Shown here: one piece after another, positions 7,537 through 14,812 of the stretch | Layout of the letters: every line of letters begins with the position of its first letter | Position numbering within the stretch: position 1 is the first letter of the stretch | Assembly: GCA_041485125.1 (NCBI GenBank) | Contig: JBGPIT010000006.1 | Location: 1 to 40,295 of the forward strand | DNA length: 40,295 nucleotides | Origin: JBGPIT01 sp041485125 | GTDB taxonomy: Bacteria; Desulfobacterota; Binatia; UTPRO1 | Direction of reading: 5' to 3' | Translations under genes and position numbers: made by a program | Notes under the pieces: model-generated | What the model saw: the letters and a program-made list of their open reading frames with translations, nothing else | What the model was told of the DNA's origin: nothing | The model's database searches: none

Positions 7537-7875
7537 ATGAAAAAAATCGAAGCCATCATCAAACCGTTCAAGCTCGACGAGGTGAAGGAAGCGCTCGCGA
7601 AGCTCGGCATCCAGGGGATGACCGTCTCCGAGGTCAAGGGTTTCGGGCGGCAGAAGGGCCACACCGAGCTCTATCGGGGCGCCGAGTACGTCGTCGACTT
7701 CCTGCCGAAGATCAAGATCGAGCTGCTCGTGGCGGACGAGCGCACGACAGTCGCCGTCGACACCATCATGGAGACGGCGAAGACCGGCCGGATCGGCGAC
7801 GGGAAGATCTTCATCCTCCCCGTCGAGGAAGTGGTCCGTATCCGGACCGGCGAGCGCGGCGCCAGCGCGATCTGA
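7537..7875 (+). CDS. glnK: nitrogen regulatory protein P-II
   Basis: A 112-residue PII signal protein of standard length. It begins MKKIEAIIKPFKLDEVKEAL and has the T-loop with Tyr51 (AEYVVD), the usual uridylylation site. The B-loop TGRIGDGKIFI, which binds ATP/ADP, and a C-terminal RIRTGERG segment follow. PII trimers read 2-oxoglutarate and adenylate levels and control glutamine synthetase, NtrB or AmtB. GAGGAG lies just before the ATG and the gap to the porin is 7 nt, so the two are cotranscribed. No amtB follows, unlike many glnK loci. GlnB and GlnK cannot be told apart by sequence alone. Confidence 0.95.
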   Translation: MKKIEAIIKPFKLDEVKEALAKLGIQGMTVSEVKGFGRQKGHTELYRGAEYVVDFLPKIKIELLVADERTTVAVDTIMETAKTGRIGDGKIFILPVEEVVRIRTGERGASAI

Positions 7876-7923
7876 GCCACGCCGAGGAGCCTCGTCACGA
7901 CCCTGCGAGCGTGTAGCCGGCCG

Positions 7924-8313
7924 ATGATTCTGATCGCGGAAAACGACGACTCGATGCGGACGGTCCTCCACGATGCGCTCCGGCGCTCGGGCTACCGGGT
8001 GGAGGCGCTCGCTGACGGCCAGCTGGTGTGTCCGATGCTGGAGGCGGGCGAGGTCGAGCTTCTCATCCTGGATCTGCGCATGCCGGGAATGAACGGCTGG
8101 GAGGTGTTGCGGCGTTTGAAGGACGACCATCGGCGGGCGCAGTCACCGACACCCGAGCTGCCCGTCATCGTGATCTCGGCGCAAAGCGATCCCGAGACCG
8201 AGCGCTTCGCGCTCCGTCTCGGGGCCGCGGCATTCATGGCGAAGCCGCTCGATTTGAACGACCTGGGCCTCACCGTGCGCCGCGTCCTCGGCAAGGTGGC
8301 AGCGTCGTCGTAA
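7924..8313 (+). CDS. single-domain response regulator
   Basis: A 129-residue CheY-like receiver domain with no output domain. The acidic pocket is Asp8-Asp9, the phosphoacceptor is Asp50 in LILDLRMPGMNGWE, the switch Ser is Ser85, and Lys107 lies in AKPLD. It should receive phosphate from a histidine kinase that is not in this window and act by protein contact. It begins 48 nt after glnK on the same strand and may be read from the sigma-54 promoter, which would tie it to nitrogen status; that is inference. No ribosome site is visible before the ATG. Confidence 0.88.
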   Translation: MILIAENDDSMRTVLHDALRRSGYRVEALADGQLVCPMLEAGEVELLILDLRMPGMNGWEVLRRLKDDHRRAQSPTPELPVIVISAQSDPETERFALRLGAAAFMAKPLDLNDLGLTVRRVLGKVAASS

Positions 8314-8330
8314 AGCGGCGTTTCGGACTC

Positions 8331-8360
8331 GCTCGCCCGCTCCGCGTTCGGCGGGCGAGC
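8331..8360. terminator. GC hairpin between convergent genes
   Basis: A perfect 10-bp stem (GCTCGCCCGC/GCGGGCGAGC) with a 10-nt loop starts 18 nt after the response regulator stop and faces the acyltransferase gene end. No T-tract is present. Confidence 0.4.
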
Positions 8361-8440
8361 TCGGCGCGTGTATGGAGAGACACCGCCGGACCGGCGCGTG
8401 GCCGGGGCGCTCGTGCGTCCCGGTCGCGCTTCGACTCGGC

Positions 8441-9553
8441 TCAGCCGGTGAAGACCGAGTCGCGCTCGCGGAGCGCGTCGATGACCATGCGCTGGATCCG
8501 GTCGCGCACCTGCTCCTTGACGCGATTCACGAGCAGCTCGTCCTCGTACGCGCCGGGATCGTGCGCGGCCGCGACGTCGATCGGAGCACCGAAGATGATG
8601 CGCCACTTGGTCGGAAGCGGGATCAAGCCGGCAAGACCCAGCCACGGGAAGGTCGGCGTGATGGGAAAGTACGGTAGGTCGAGCAGACGCGCGAGCCATT
8701 GCCACTTCGCGATCACCGGATGCACCTCCTCGGCGCCGATGATCGCGACCGGAACCAGCGGCGCCGCGCTTCGCATCGCGAGCGTGACGAAGCCGCCGCG
8801 CCCGAAGCGTTGCAGCCGATAGCGCTCCCGGTAGTACTTGCCGAGCCCCTTGGCGCCTTCCGGAAAGACCGCAACCGCCGCCTCGCTTGCCAGCAGCCGC
8901 TCAGCGTTCTCCTGCGAGGCCCGCACCATGCCGGCACGCGCGAGCAGCGGCCCGACGAACGGAAAGTGATGCACGAAGTCCTCGATCAAGGGTCTGACCT
9001 CGCGGCCGCTCGGCGGGTAGTGCTCGGCGAGGGCATGCGCGAGCATCAGCGCGTCGTAGGGGAAGAGCGCGCCGGCGTGGTTGGCGACGAGCAAGACCCG
9101 ACCGCTCGCCGGCACGTTGTCGACGCCGAGCAACTCGACGCGCCACCAGCGCTCGTAGAGGAACCGCAACGCCGGCGCGATCTGCGCGCGGAAGGCCCGG
9201 TCGTAGCCGAAGTCGTCGACCTGGTCGGCGGTGCCGATCATGCGCAGGCGGACGAAGAGCGCCTCCACCCCGCCCTGCCCGAACGCACGCGCCAGGTCGG
9301 CGTAGAACGCGACCACCTCCTCGGCGACGTCGCGGGCGCGGATCAGGACGCCGCCCTCGACCGAGCCGCCGGCGCGCGCGAGCGCCTCGTCGATCTCGCG
9401 CTCGAGCGCGCGCAATTGCTCGGCGAAGCGATCGTGCGCCGGACGCGTCTGGTCGCGCTTACGGCCTCGGCGCGCCCGCCGTGGCCGGGGGCTCTCTGCG
9501 CCGGACGAGTCGGCGCTCGGACACGGGTGCAAGTCGACGACACGACGTGGCAT
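8441..9553 (-). CDS. lysophospholipid acyltransferase, MGAT-like, with N-terminal extension
   Basis: A 370-residue acyltransferase and paralogue of the 4310-5152 gene. The two share a FLYxxxWRVE segment, a PLPTKWRI segment and the FPEGAKGLGK binding motif. The catalytic site is NHAGALFPYD (His159, Asp167), one residue longer than in the paralogue (HX7D). Residues 20-60 are basic and then helical, and about 130 residues precede the catalytic domain. The ATG at 9553 was preferred because the upstream TTG at 9595 is part of a promoter -35 element. It is transcribed divergently from the ArsA pair. Confidence 0.85.
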   Translation of the reverse strand: MPRRVVDLHPCPSADSSGAESPRPRRARRGRKRDQTRPAHDRFAEQLRALEREIDEALARAGGSVEGGVLIRARDVAEEVVAFYADLARAFGQGGVEALFVRLRMIGTADQVDDFGYDRAFRAQIAPALRFLYERWWRVELLGVDNVPASGRVLLVANHAGALFPYDALMLAHALAEHYPPSGREVRPLIEDFVHHFPFVGPLLARAGMVRASQENAERLLASEAAVAVFPEGAKGLGKYYRERYRLQRFGRGGFVTLAMRSAAPLVPVAIIGAEEVHPVIAKWQWLARLLDLPYFPITPTFPWLGLAGLIPLPTKWRIIFGAPIDVAAAHDPGAYEDELLVNRVKEQVRDRIQRMVIDALRERDSVFTG

Positions 9554-9566
9554 CGGAAGTGCGCAC

Positions 9567-9595
9567 ACCCTAAGAAAGCGATTCCGACGAGTCAA
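9567..9595 (-). promoter_or_regulatory. sigma-70 type promoter for the second acyltransferase
   Basis: TTGACT (9590-9595), a 17-nt spacer and TAGGGT (9567-9572). The expected start point lies about 7 nt before the ATG at 9553, so the transcript would have almost no leader. Confidence 0.5.
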
Positions 9596-9607
9596 TCACA
9601 GGGCGCG

Positions 9608-9636
9608 TTGACCACGTGAGCGCTCACCACTAGAAG
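9608..9636 (+). promoter_or_regulatory. promoter of the ArsA-like pair with a 12-bp palindrome in the spacer
   Basis: TTGACC (9608-9613), a 17-nt spacer and TAGAAG (9631-9636). The spacer contains the perfect palindrome GTGAGCGCTCAC (9616-9627), well placed for a repressor that blocks polymerase. The start point would fall about 7 nt before the ATG at 9650. The promoter is back to back with the acyltransferase promoter. Confidence 0.55.
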
Positions 9637-9649
9637 CTACACCTCTCCG

Positions 9650-10612
9650 ATGCTCACCGACGTGCTGCACCGCCGCCTCGTGTTCGTGACCGGGAAGGGC
9701 GGGGTCGGCAAGACCGCCGTCGCGCTCGCCCTCGCGACCGCCGCGGCGCGCGCCAAACGCCGCGTCCTGGTCGTCGAGGTGAATCCCTACGGGCGGGTCG
9801 GCGAGTACGTCGGCGTGCAGGCGCTCACCCCGGAGCCGCTCGAGGTCGCGCCGCACCTCTCGGTCGCGGCGATCGTGCCAGCGGTGATCATGCAGGAGTT
9901 CGTGCACAGCATCCTGCGCATCGGCGCGCTCACCCGCCGCTTGCTCGAGAGCCACACCTTCCGCGTCGTCGCCGCCGCGGCGCCCGGTATCGAAGATTTC
10001 CTGACCCTCGTGCGGGTGGCGAAGTGGGAAGACGCGCGCACTGGACTGAAGCGCGGCCGTCATCGCTTCGATTTGGTGATCGTCGACGCGCCCGCGACCG
10101 GCCATTCGGTGCCGCTCCTCGGGACGCCGGGCTCGCTCCTCAAGATGCTGCCGTTCGGGCCGCTCGCCGGCACCGCCCGCGAGCTGGCGTTGCTGCTCGG
10201 CGACCGCGACCGCACCGCGGTGGCGATCGTCACCCGTGCCGAGGAGATGGCCGTAAACGAGACCCTCGAGCTCGCCGGCGCCCTCATGCGGCTCGGGATC
10301 GAGATCCTGCCGCCGATCGTGAACGTCGTCTCGCCGCTGCGCTTCAATGCCGAAGAGGTGCGCCGCCTGCGCAGCGATCCTCCCGCGCTGCCGGCAGCAC
10401 TCCTGCCGTACGCGGCGGCCGGACGGTTCAGCGTCGCGCGGCAGCGCGCCTCCGAGCGCCAGCTGCGCCGGCTCGCCCGCTCGCTCGCGCGCAAGCCCTT
10501 CTGTCTGCCACAGGTCCCGGCGCGCCGGTTTGGCTGGGCCGAGATCGAGCAACTCGCGGACGAGCTCACCGCCGCGCCGCCGCGGCGCGCCGCCGGCGGG
10601 AGCCGCGGATGA
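9650..10612 (+). CDS. ArsA/Get3-like ATPase, subunit with signature lysine
   Basis: A 320-residue P-loop ATPase of the ArsA/Get3 (MinD/SIMIBI) family. The deviant Walker A GKGGVGKT (residues 15-22) has the signature lysine that reaches across the dimer to the partner's nucleotide. VIVDAPATGHSVP near residue 145 matches the family DTAPTGH motif. The Cys pair that binds zinc in eukaryotic Get3 is not evident, nor are arsenite-binding cysteines, so arsenite transport is unlikely. The stop overlaps the start of the next ATPase (ATGA), which suggests coupled translation and a heterodimer. Confidence 0.85.
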   Translation: MLTDVLHRRLVFVTGKGGVGKTAVALALATAAARAKRRVLVVEVNPYGRVGEYVGVQALTPEPLEVAPHLSVAAIVPAVIMQEFVHSILRIGALTRRLLESHTFRVVAAAAPGIEDFLTLVRVAKWEDARTGLKRGRHRFDLVIVDAPATGHSVPLLGTPGSLLKMLPFGPLAGTARELALLLGDRDRTAVAIVTRAEEMAVNETLELAGALMRLGIEILPPIVNVVSPLRFNAEEVRRLRSDPPALPAALLPYAAAGRFSVARQRASERQLRRLARSLARKPFCLPQVPARRFGWAEIEQLADELTAAPPRRAAGGSRG

Positions 10613-11781
10613 TGGAGCGCGGATCGCAGCTGCATCAGGCGGCCGCGCGCGCCGCGGCGCATCGCACGAGGCCGCGCCCGCCCGGCACGATCGCGCTCGA
10701 GCGGCTGCTCGAGAGCCGGCGACTGATCGTCTGTGTCGGCAGCGGCGGCGTCGGCAAGACGACGACGACGGCGCTGCTCGGAGTCGTCGCGGCGCGCCGT
10801 GGGCGGCAGGCGGCGGTCTTGACGATCGACCCGGCGCGCCGCCTGCGCGACGCGCTCGGCATCCAGACGCTCGACGACCAGCCGCACCGGGTGCCCCTCG
10901 AACGCGTCGACGCCGCCGCCACCGGCTCGCTCGACGCGATGCTGCTCGACGCCAAGCGCACCTTCGACGGGCTCATCCGCGACTACGCGCCGACACCCGA
11001 GGCCGCCGAGCGCGTGCTCGCGAACCGCATCTACCAGAGCGTCTCGACCGCGCTCGCGGGCTCGCAGGAATACATGGCGATGGAGCGCCTGCACGCGATC
11101 GCCGCGAGCCGGCGCTACGATCTCCTCATCGTCGACACGCCGCCGACGCAGCACGCCCTCGATTTCCTCGACGCGCCGGCACGCTTGGTCGCGCTCCTCA
11201 CCTCGCGCGCGGCGGCGATCCTCCAGAATCCCGCGCTGATCCTCGCCCGCGGCGGCTCACGCATCGCGCAAGCGGCGCTCGGCGCGGTGCTCCGCGGCCT
11301 CGAGCGCTTCACTGGCTTCGATCTGCTGCGCGACATCTCCGAGTTCGTCGCGGGCATCGAGCACTACGGCGAGGGCTTCCAGCAGCGCGCCGAGGCGGTC
11401 TCGCGCTTCCTGCACGACCGCGAGACCGCGTTCCTCTTGGTGACGACGCCCGAGGCGGCGCGCGTCGGCGAGACGCTCGCCTTCCACGCCGAGCTCGAGC
11501 GCGCCGGCCTGCCCTTCGGCGGCTTCATCGTGAATCGCGTACTGCCGCCCGAGCTTCTCGCGACCGTACCGGTCGATACCATCGAGGCCGGCCCCGACGC
11601 GGCGCTGGCGCGAAAGCTCGTCGCCGTGCAGCGGCGCTACGCGACGATGGTCGCGGCGGAGCGCGCCGAGCTCGAGCGGCTCCGCCGCGCGGCGCCGAAC
11701 GCGCCGATCGTCGAGCTCGCGCTCCGCACCGACGAGCCCACCTCCCTCGAGCGCCTGGTGGCACTCGCCGACGGAGAGTGA
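10609..11781 (+). CDS. ArsA/Get3-like ATPase, subunit lacking the signature lysine
   Basis: A 390-residue second ATPase of the same family. Its Walker A reads GSGGVGKT (44-51), so the signature lysine is Ser while the P-loop lysine remains. LLIVDTPPTQHALDFL near residue 170 replaces DTAPTGH. It has an N-terminal extension of about 35 residues rich in Ala/Arg. It most resembles the second member of actinobacterial ArsA-like pairs, as recalled from the family; this was not checked by search. The 4-bp overlap with the upstream gene supports one complex. It converges with the phasin-like gene. Confidence 0.85.
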   Translation: MMERGSQLHQAAARAAAHRTRPRPPGTIALERLLESRRLIVCVGSGGVGKTTTTALLGVVAARRGRQAAVLTIDPARRLRDALGIQTLDDQPHRVPLERVDAAATGSLDAMLLDAKRTFDGLIRDYAPTPEAAERVLANRIYQSVSTALAGSQEYMAMERLHAIAASRRYDLLIVDTPPTQHALDFLDAPARLVALLTSRAAAILQNPALILARGGSRIAQAALGAVLRGLERFTGFDLLRDISEFVAGIEHYGEGFQQRAEAVSRFLHDRETAFLLVTTPEAARVGETLAFHAELERAGLPFGGFIVNRVLPPELLATVPVDTIEAGPDAALARKLVAVQRRYATMVAAERAELERLRRAAPNAPIVELALRTDEPTSLERLVALADGE

Positions 11782-11873
11782 GGTCGCACGCACGACGTCG
11801 CGCGCACCGGAACAGAGGCGCCTCGGAGCACGTGGCGCGGGGATGGAGCGGCGCGTTCGGTGCGCCGTGACGC

Positions 11874-12218
11874 TCAGCTCGAGGCGGCTTCGCGCTTGAC
11901 CGGGCGGGGACGCTTCGGCCGCTCGCGCTCGGCGAGCAGACGGTCGAGCTTGATGTTCAGGTTGACCAGGCTGCCCTGCAACGATTCGATCTTCGACAGC
12001 AGTCGATTGTAGTCGGCCTTCGACGGCATGTTCAGCATTCCGAGGATCATTTGCATATTGCGGTCGACCTGTCCCTTGGTGCGAGCGGCGCGATGCAGAG
12101 CCGAGGAGAACGTTTCAGCCATGGTCGGATTCGAGAGCAGCTCCTCGGCGAGCTGCATCAGTCTCGCCTCGCCCATCTCGACGATCCAGGACAAAATCGT
12201 GCGTTCTTTGCGCGCCAC
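11874..12218 (-). CDS. phasin-like helical protein (tentative)
   Basis: A 114-residue, probably all-helical protein. Residues 1-60 are amphipathic (ILSWIVEMGEARLMQLAEEL and onward). The segment NMPSKADYNRLLSKIESLQ, followed by a leucine heptad-like run, resembles the C-terminal coiled coil of phasins and of the PHA synthase subunit PhaE. The tail is Lys/Arg/Pro-rich. It may coat polyhydroxyalkanoate granules or another lipid surface. The GTG at 12218 was chosen since the longer frame reads through the promoter. No PHA synthase is in the window, so the function stays tentative. Confidence 0.65.
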   Translation of the reverse strand: MARKERTILSWIVEMGEARLMQLAEELLSNPTMAETFSSALHRAARTKGQVDRNMQMILGMLNMPSKADYNRLLSKIESLQGSLVNLNIKLDRLLAERERPKRPRPVKREAASS

Positions 12219-12251
12219 TATCCCCCCGCGTTTACTGTGGAAACGGCGCCG

Positions 12252-12280
12252 ACTATAGTGACGCCCTTCCGGAGGGTCAA
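12252..12280 (-). promoter_or_regulatory. strong sigma-70 promoter for the phasin-like gene
   Basis: TTGACC (12275-12280), exactly 17 nt, then TATAGT (12252-12257) makes one of the best housekeeping promoters in the window. Transcription would start near 12245, leaving a leader of about 27 nt before the GTG at 12218. Confidence 0.75.
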
Positions 12281-12317
12281 GTTTGTGCACGCTGCGAGCC
12301 TCCGTCGCGTGCGGGTG

Positions 12318-12599
12318 ATGCGCATGGAAACCGTGGAGCTCGTGCTCGGATATCTCACTGGCCTGCGCTTCGTCGCGCCGCCGTCGTTCGACTTGGCGTC
12401 GCTGCTCGCGACTGCGCTCGTCGTCAACACCTGCGATGCGTTCATCTGCCGTCTGATCGCACGCAACAACGGCTATCCCCCCGGCCTTTGGACGCTGCTC
12501 GGCTTCGTCTTCGGACTCTGGGCGATCGCGGTCCTCATCGTCCTTCCGAAGCGTCACACGACCGGAGCAGCGCCATCGCACACCGTCTCGCGCGGCTGA
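12318..12599 (+). CDS. small membrane protein of unknown function
   Basis: A 93-residue protein with two hydrophobic stretches: about residues 20-40 (SLLATALVVNTCDAFIC) and about 56-76 (LWTLLGFVFGLWAIAVLIVL). The loop RLIARNNGYPPG joins them and the tail is short and basic, as expected for a two-helix inner-membrane protein. The ATG could be 12318 or 12324. It is divergent from the phasin-like gene. The product is not recognised. Confidence 0.55.
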   Translation: MRMETVELVLGYLTGLRFVAPPSFDLASLLATALVVNTCDAFICRLIARNNGYPPGLWTLLGFVFGLWAIAVLIVLPKRHTTGAAPSHTVSRG

Positions 12600-12649
12600 C
12601 GTCGTCCCGCGCGCGGCGCAGCTCGCCGAGCGTGCGGCCGCCGGCGCGC

Positions 12650-13645
12650 ATGCTCGAGCGCGCACCGCGCGAGATGCGACAGCTGCTCGGCGCACGCATC
12701 AACGAGCTCGGGCTTCGCATCGAAGGCTCGCCGGTCGAGCGCTTCGTCCAGGCGCTCTACCGTGAGCTCGCCCGCAAAGGCCTCTCGCGCTTCCGGCCGG
12801 CCTGCTACCTCTCCGACGAGTGGGGCTGCCCGTCCGGACAGCCGGTGATCGGCATTCCGTTCTATCTCGCCGATCGACGCCTCGCCGGTCTCGAGCGCGC
12901 CATGAACGACCTCGAGGACGAGCGCGAGATCATGTCGTATCTGCGGCACGAGGCCGGACACGCGATCAACTACGCCTACCGCCTCTACCGTACGCAGCGT
13001 TGGCAGAAGCTCTTCGGCCCGTTCAACCGGCCCTATCGGGACCGCTATCGACCAGTGCCGTTCAGTCGCGACTTCGTCCGCCACCTGCCGGGATGGTACG
13101 CGCAGAAGCATCCCGACGAGGACTTCGCCGAGACCTTCGCCGTGTGGCTGACGCCGCGCTCGCAGTGGCGGCGGCGCTACGCCGGTTGGCCGGCGCTACG
13201 GAAGCTGCGCTGGGTCGACGCCTTCGCGCGCCGCGCCGGCAAACGCGAGCCTCCGGTGCGGACCGGCGACGTCGACGTCACCGTCGACGCGATGGACATC
13301 ACGCTCGGCGAGTTCTACGCGCGCGCGCTCGAGGAGACGCGCGCCGCGGAGTTCATCGCGATCGATGCGGATCTGGCGCAGATCTTCGTCCGGGCGGCGC
13401 GACCGGGTGTCGATTTGAAACCGGCGAGCGAGATCATCGAGCAGCACCGTCTCGCGCTCATCAATACGATCACCTCGTGGACGAGCGCGAGCCGCCCGCT
13501 GGTGCGGCGGCTCATCGGCCGCATGGCGCGGCAAGCACGCGAGCTCCGTCTCTACGGCGCGATCGGGCGCGAGACCGCGTATCTCGTCGAGCTCACCGCG
13601 TTCGGCACGACGCTCGCGATGCATTACGTCGCGAACGGTCGTTGA
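12650..13645 (+). CDS. putative zinc metallopeptidase (HEXXH, Peptidase_Mx-like)
   Basis: A 331-residue protein with the zinc-protease motif HEAGH (residues 100-104). A downstream DEDFAETFA segment (about 157-164) may supply the third metal ligand. CYLSDEWGCPSG (52-63) precedes the motif. This layout matches the bacterial family of putative zinc-binding metallopeptidases. There is no signal peptide or membrane helix in the chosen frame, so it is probably cytoplasmic. The ATG at 12650 was chosen because the frame upstream is Arg/Ser-rich and overlaps the membrane-protein gene; GTG at 12632 is an alternative. The substrate is unknown. Confidence 0.75.
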   Translation: MLERAPREMRQLLGARINELGLRIEGSPVERFVQALYRELARKGLSRFRPACYLSDEWGCPSGQPVIGIPFYLADRRLAGLERAMNDLEDEREIMSYLRHEAGHAINYAYRLYRTQRWQKLFGPFNRPYRDRYRPVPFSRDFVRHLPGWYAQKHPDEDFAETFAVWLTPRSQWRRRYAGWPALRKLRWVDAFARRAGKREPPVRTGDVDVTVDAMDITLGEFYARALEETRAAEFIAIDADLAQIFVRAARPGVDLKPASEIIEQHRLALINTITSWTSASRPLVRRLIGRMARQARELRLYGAIGRETAYLVELTAFGTTLAMHYVANGR

Positions 13646-13684
13646 GAGCGCGAGCCGCGCAGGCCCAACGATATGCCGTCGCGC

Positions 13685-13745
13685 CGCGCGATCGTCGCGC
13701 CATACGCGACGCACGTCGCGCGAGGTGATTATTTTCCTTTTTTTC
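13685..13745 (+). terminator. rho-independent terminator after the metallopeptidase gene
   Basis: A compound stem is formed by an outer 7-bp pairing (13685-13691 with 13716-13722) and an inner perfect 7-bp stem CGTCGCG/CGCGACG with a 5-nt loop. An AT-rich run with seven consecutive T (13738-13744) follows. The T-tract begins about 10 nt after the stem, so the element is not ideal. Confidence 0.5.
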
Positions 13746-13773
13746 ACTACATGATTGATGCTACGATTTGACA

Positions 13774-14793
13774 ATGCCGAAGCTGCGAGTGGGCATCGTC
13801 TACGATTCGACGGGTGGCGAGGAGGCGGAAGCAGCGGAGGAAGCACGCGGTCGTCGCAAGCGCCGCCGGCAAAAGCCGGATCACGAAGAAGTGCACGAGG
13901 CGCTGAAGAAGCTCGGGCACGACCCGTACTACCATCCACTCGACGGCACCCACGACACCCTGCACACGCTCGCGGACGAGCGTGCGGATCTCTATTTCAA
14001 TCTCACCGAGTCCTACGGCGGCGACGATACGAAAGAGATGAACGTCGCGGCGTACCTCGACCTGCTCGGACGCCGCTTCACCGGCGCCGGCGCACACGGG
14101 CTCTACCTCGCGCAGGACAAGGCGCTCGCGAAGAAGATCTTCGCCTTCCACAGCATCCGCACGCCGTATTTCATGACGGGGTTCCGCGGCCGCTTGGATT
14201 GGGCGCACGACATCCATTTCCCGGTGATCGTCAAGCCCGCGCTCGAGGACGGCTCGATCGGCATCCGCTTCAGCGCGGTCTGCGGGAGCCTGAAAGAGCT
14301 GATGGAGCGCATCCACCAAATCCACGCCGACTTCGACACGCCGGTGCTGATCGAGGAGTACATCGAAGGGCGCGAGATCTACGTCGCCGTCCTCGGCAAC
14401 CAAGATCCCGAGGCGCTGCCGATCGTCGAGCTCGACCTCTCGCAGCTGCCCGAAGGCACGCCGCGCATCGCCGGCACCGAGGTGAAGTGGGAGGAAGGCA
14501 CGACCGTCTACAAGACCACGCAGCTCTTCTTTCCGGAGGATCTCACGCCGGAGGTCGAAGAGCGCTTGAAGACGACCGCGTGCGCGGCGTACCAAGCGCT
14601 CAAGCTCCGCGACTACGGCCGCATCGACATTCGCCTCGACGCGCAGGGGACGGTCCACGTCCTCGAGGTCAATCCCAATCCGTGGCTGCTCTCGACCGCC
14701 GAGTTCGCCAAAGCCGCCAAGAAGTCGGGGCGGTCGCACTGCGAGCTGATCGGCGAGATCGTGCAGCTCGCGATGGCGCGCTACCCGGCATAG
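13774..14793 (+). CDS. ATP-grasp ligase related to D-alanine-D-alanine ligase
   Basis: A 339-residue ATP-grasp protein. The N-terminal domain begins MPKLRVGIVYDS and is interrupted by a Lys/Arg-rich insert (about residues 18-36). NLTESYGG near residue 78 resembles the substrate-side loop of Ddl-type enzymes. FPVIVKPALEDGSIGI and VLIEEYIEGREIYVAVLG are the ATP-binding segments, and HVLEVNPNPWL holds the metal-binding Asn. It could join D-Ala or another carboxylate-amine pair. The dcw cluster here lacks ddl, so this gene is a candidate substitute. The ATG at 13774 is directly behind an AT-rich stretch; TTG at 13768 is an alternative. Confidence 0.78.
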   Translation: MPKLRVGIVYDSTGGEEAEAAEEARGRRKRRRQKPDHEEVHEALKKLGHDPYYHPLDGTHDTLHTLADERADLYFNLTESYGGDDTKEMNVAAYLDLLGRRFTGAGAHGLYLAQDKALAKKIFAFHSIRTPYFMTGFRGRLDWAHDIHFPVIVKPALEDGSIGIRFSAVCGSLKELMERIHQIHADFDTPVLIEEYIEGREIYVAVLGNQDPEALPIVELDLSQLPEGTPRIAGTEVKWEEGTTVYKTTQLFFPEDLTPEVEERLKTTACAAYQALKLRDYGRIDIRLDAQGTVHVLEVNPNPWLLSTAEFAKAAKKSGRSHCELIGEIVQLAMARYPA

Positions 14794-14812
14794 ACATTCC
14801 GGCACCCCTCTC

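Noticed and set aside
9650..11781. Arsenite resistance operon
   Set aside because: Despite the ArsA-family fold there are no arsenite-binding cysteines, and no arsB, arsC, arsD or arsR gene is nearby.
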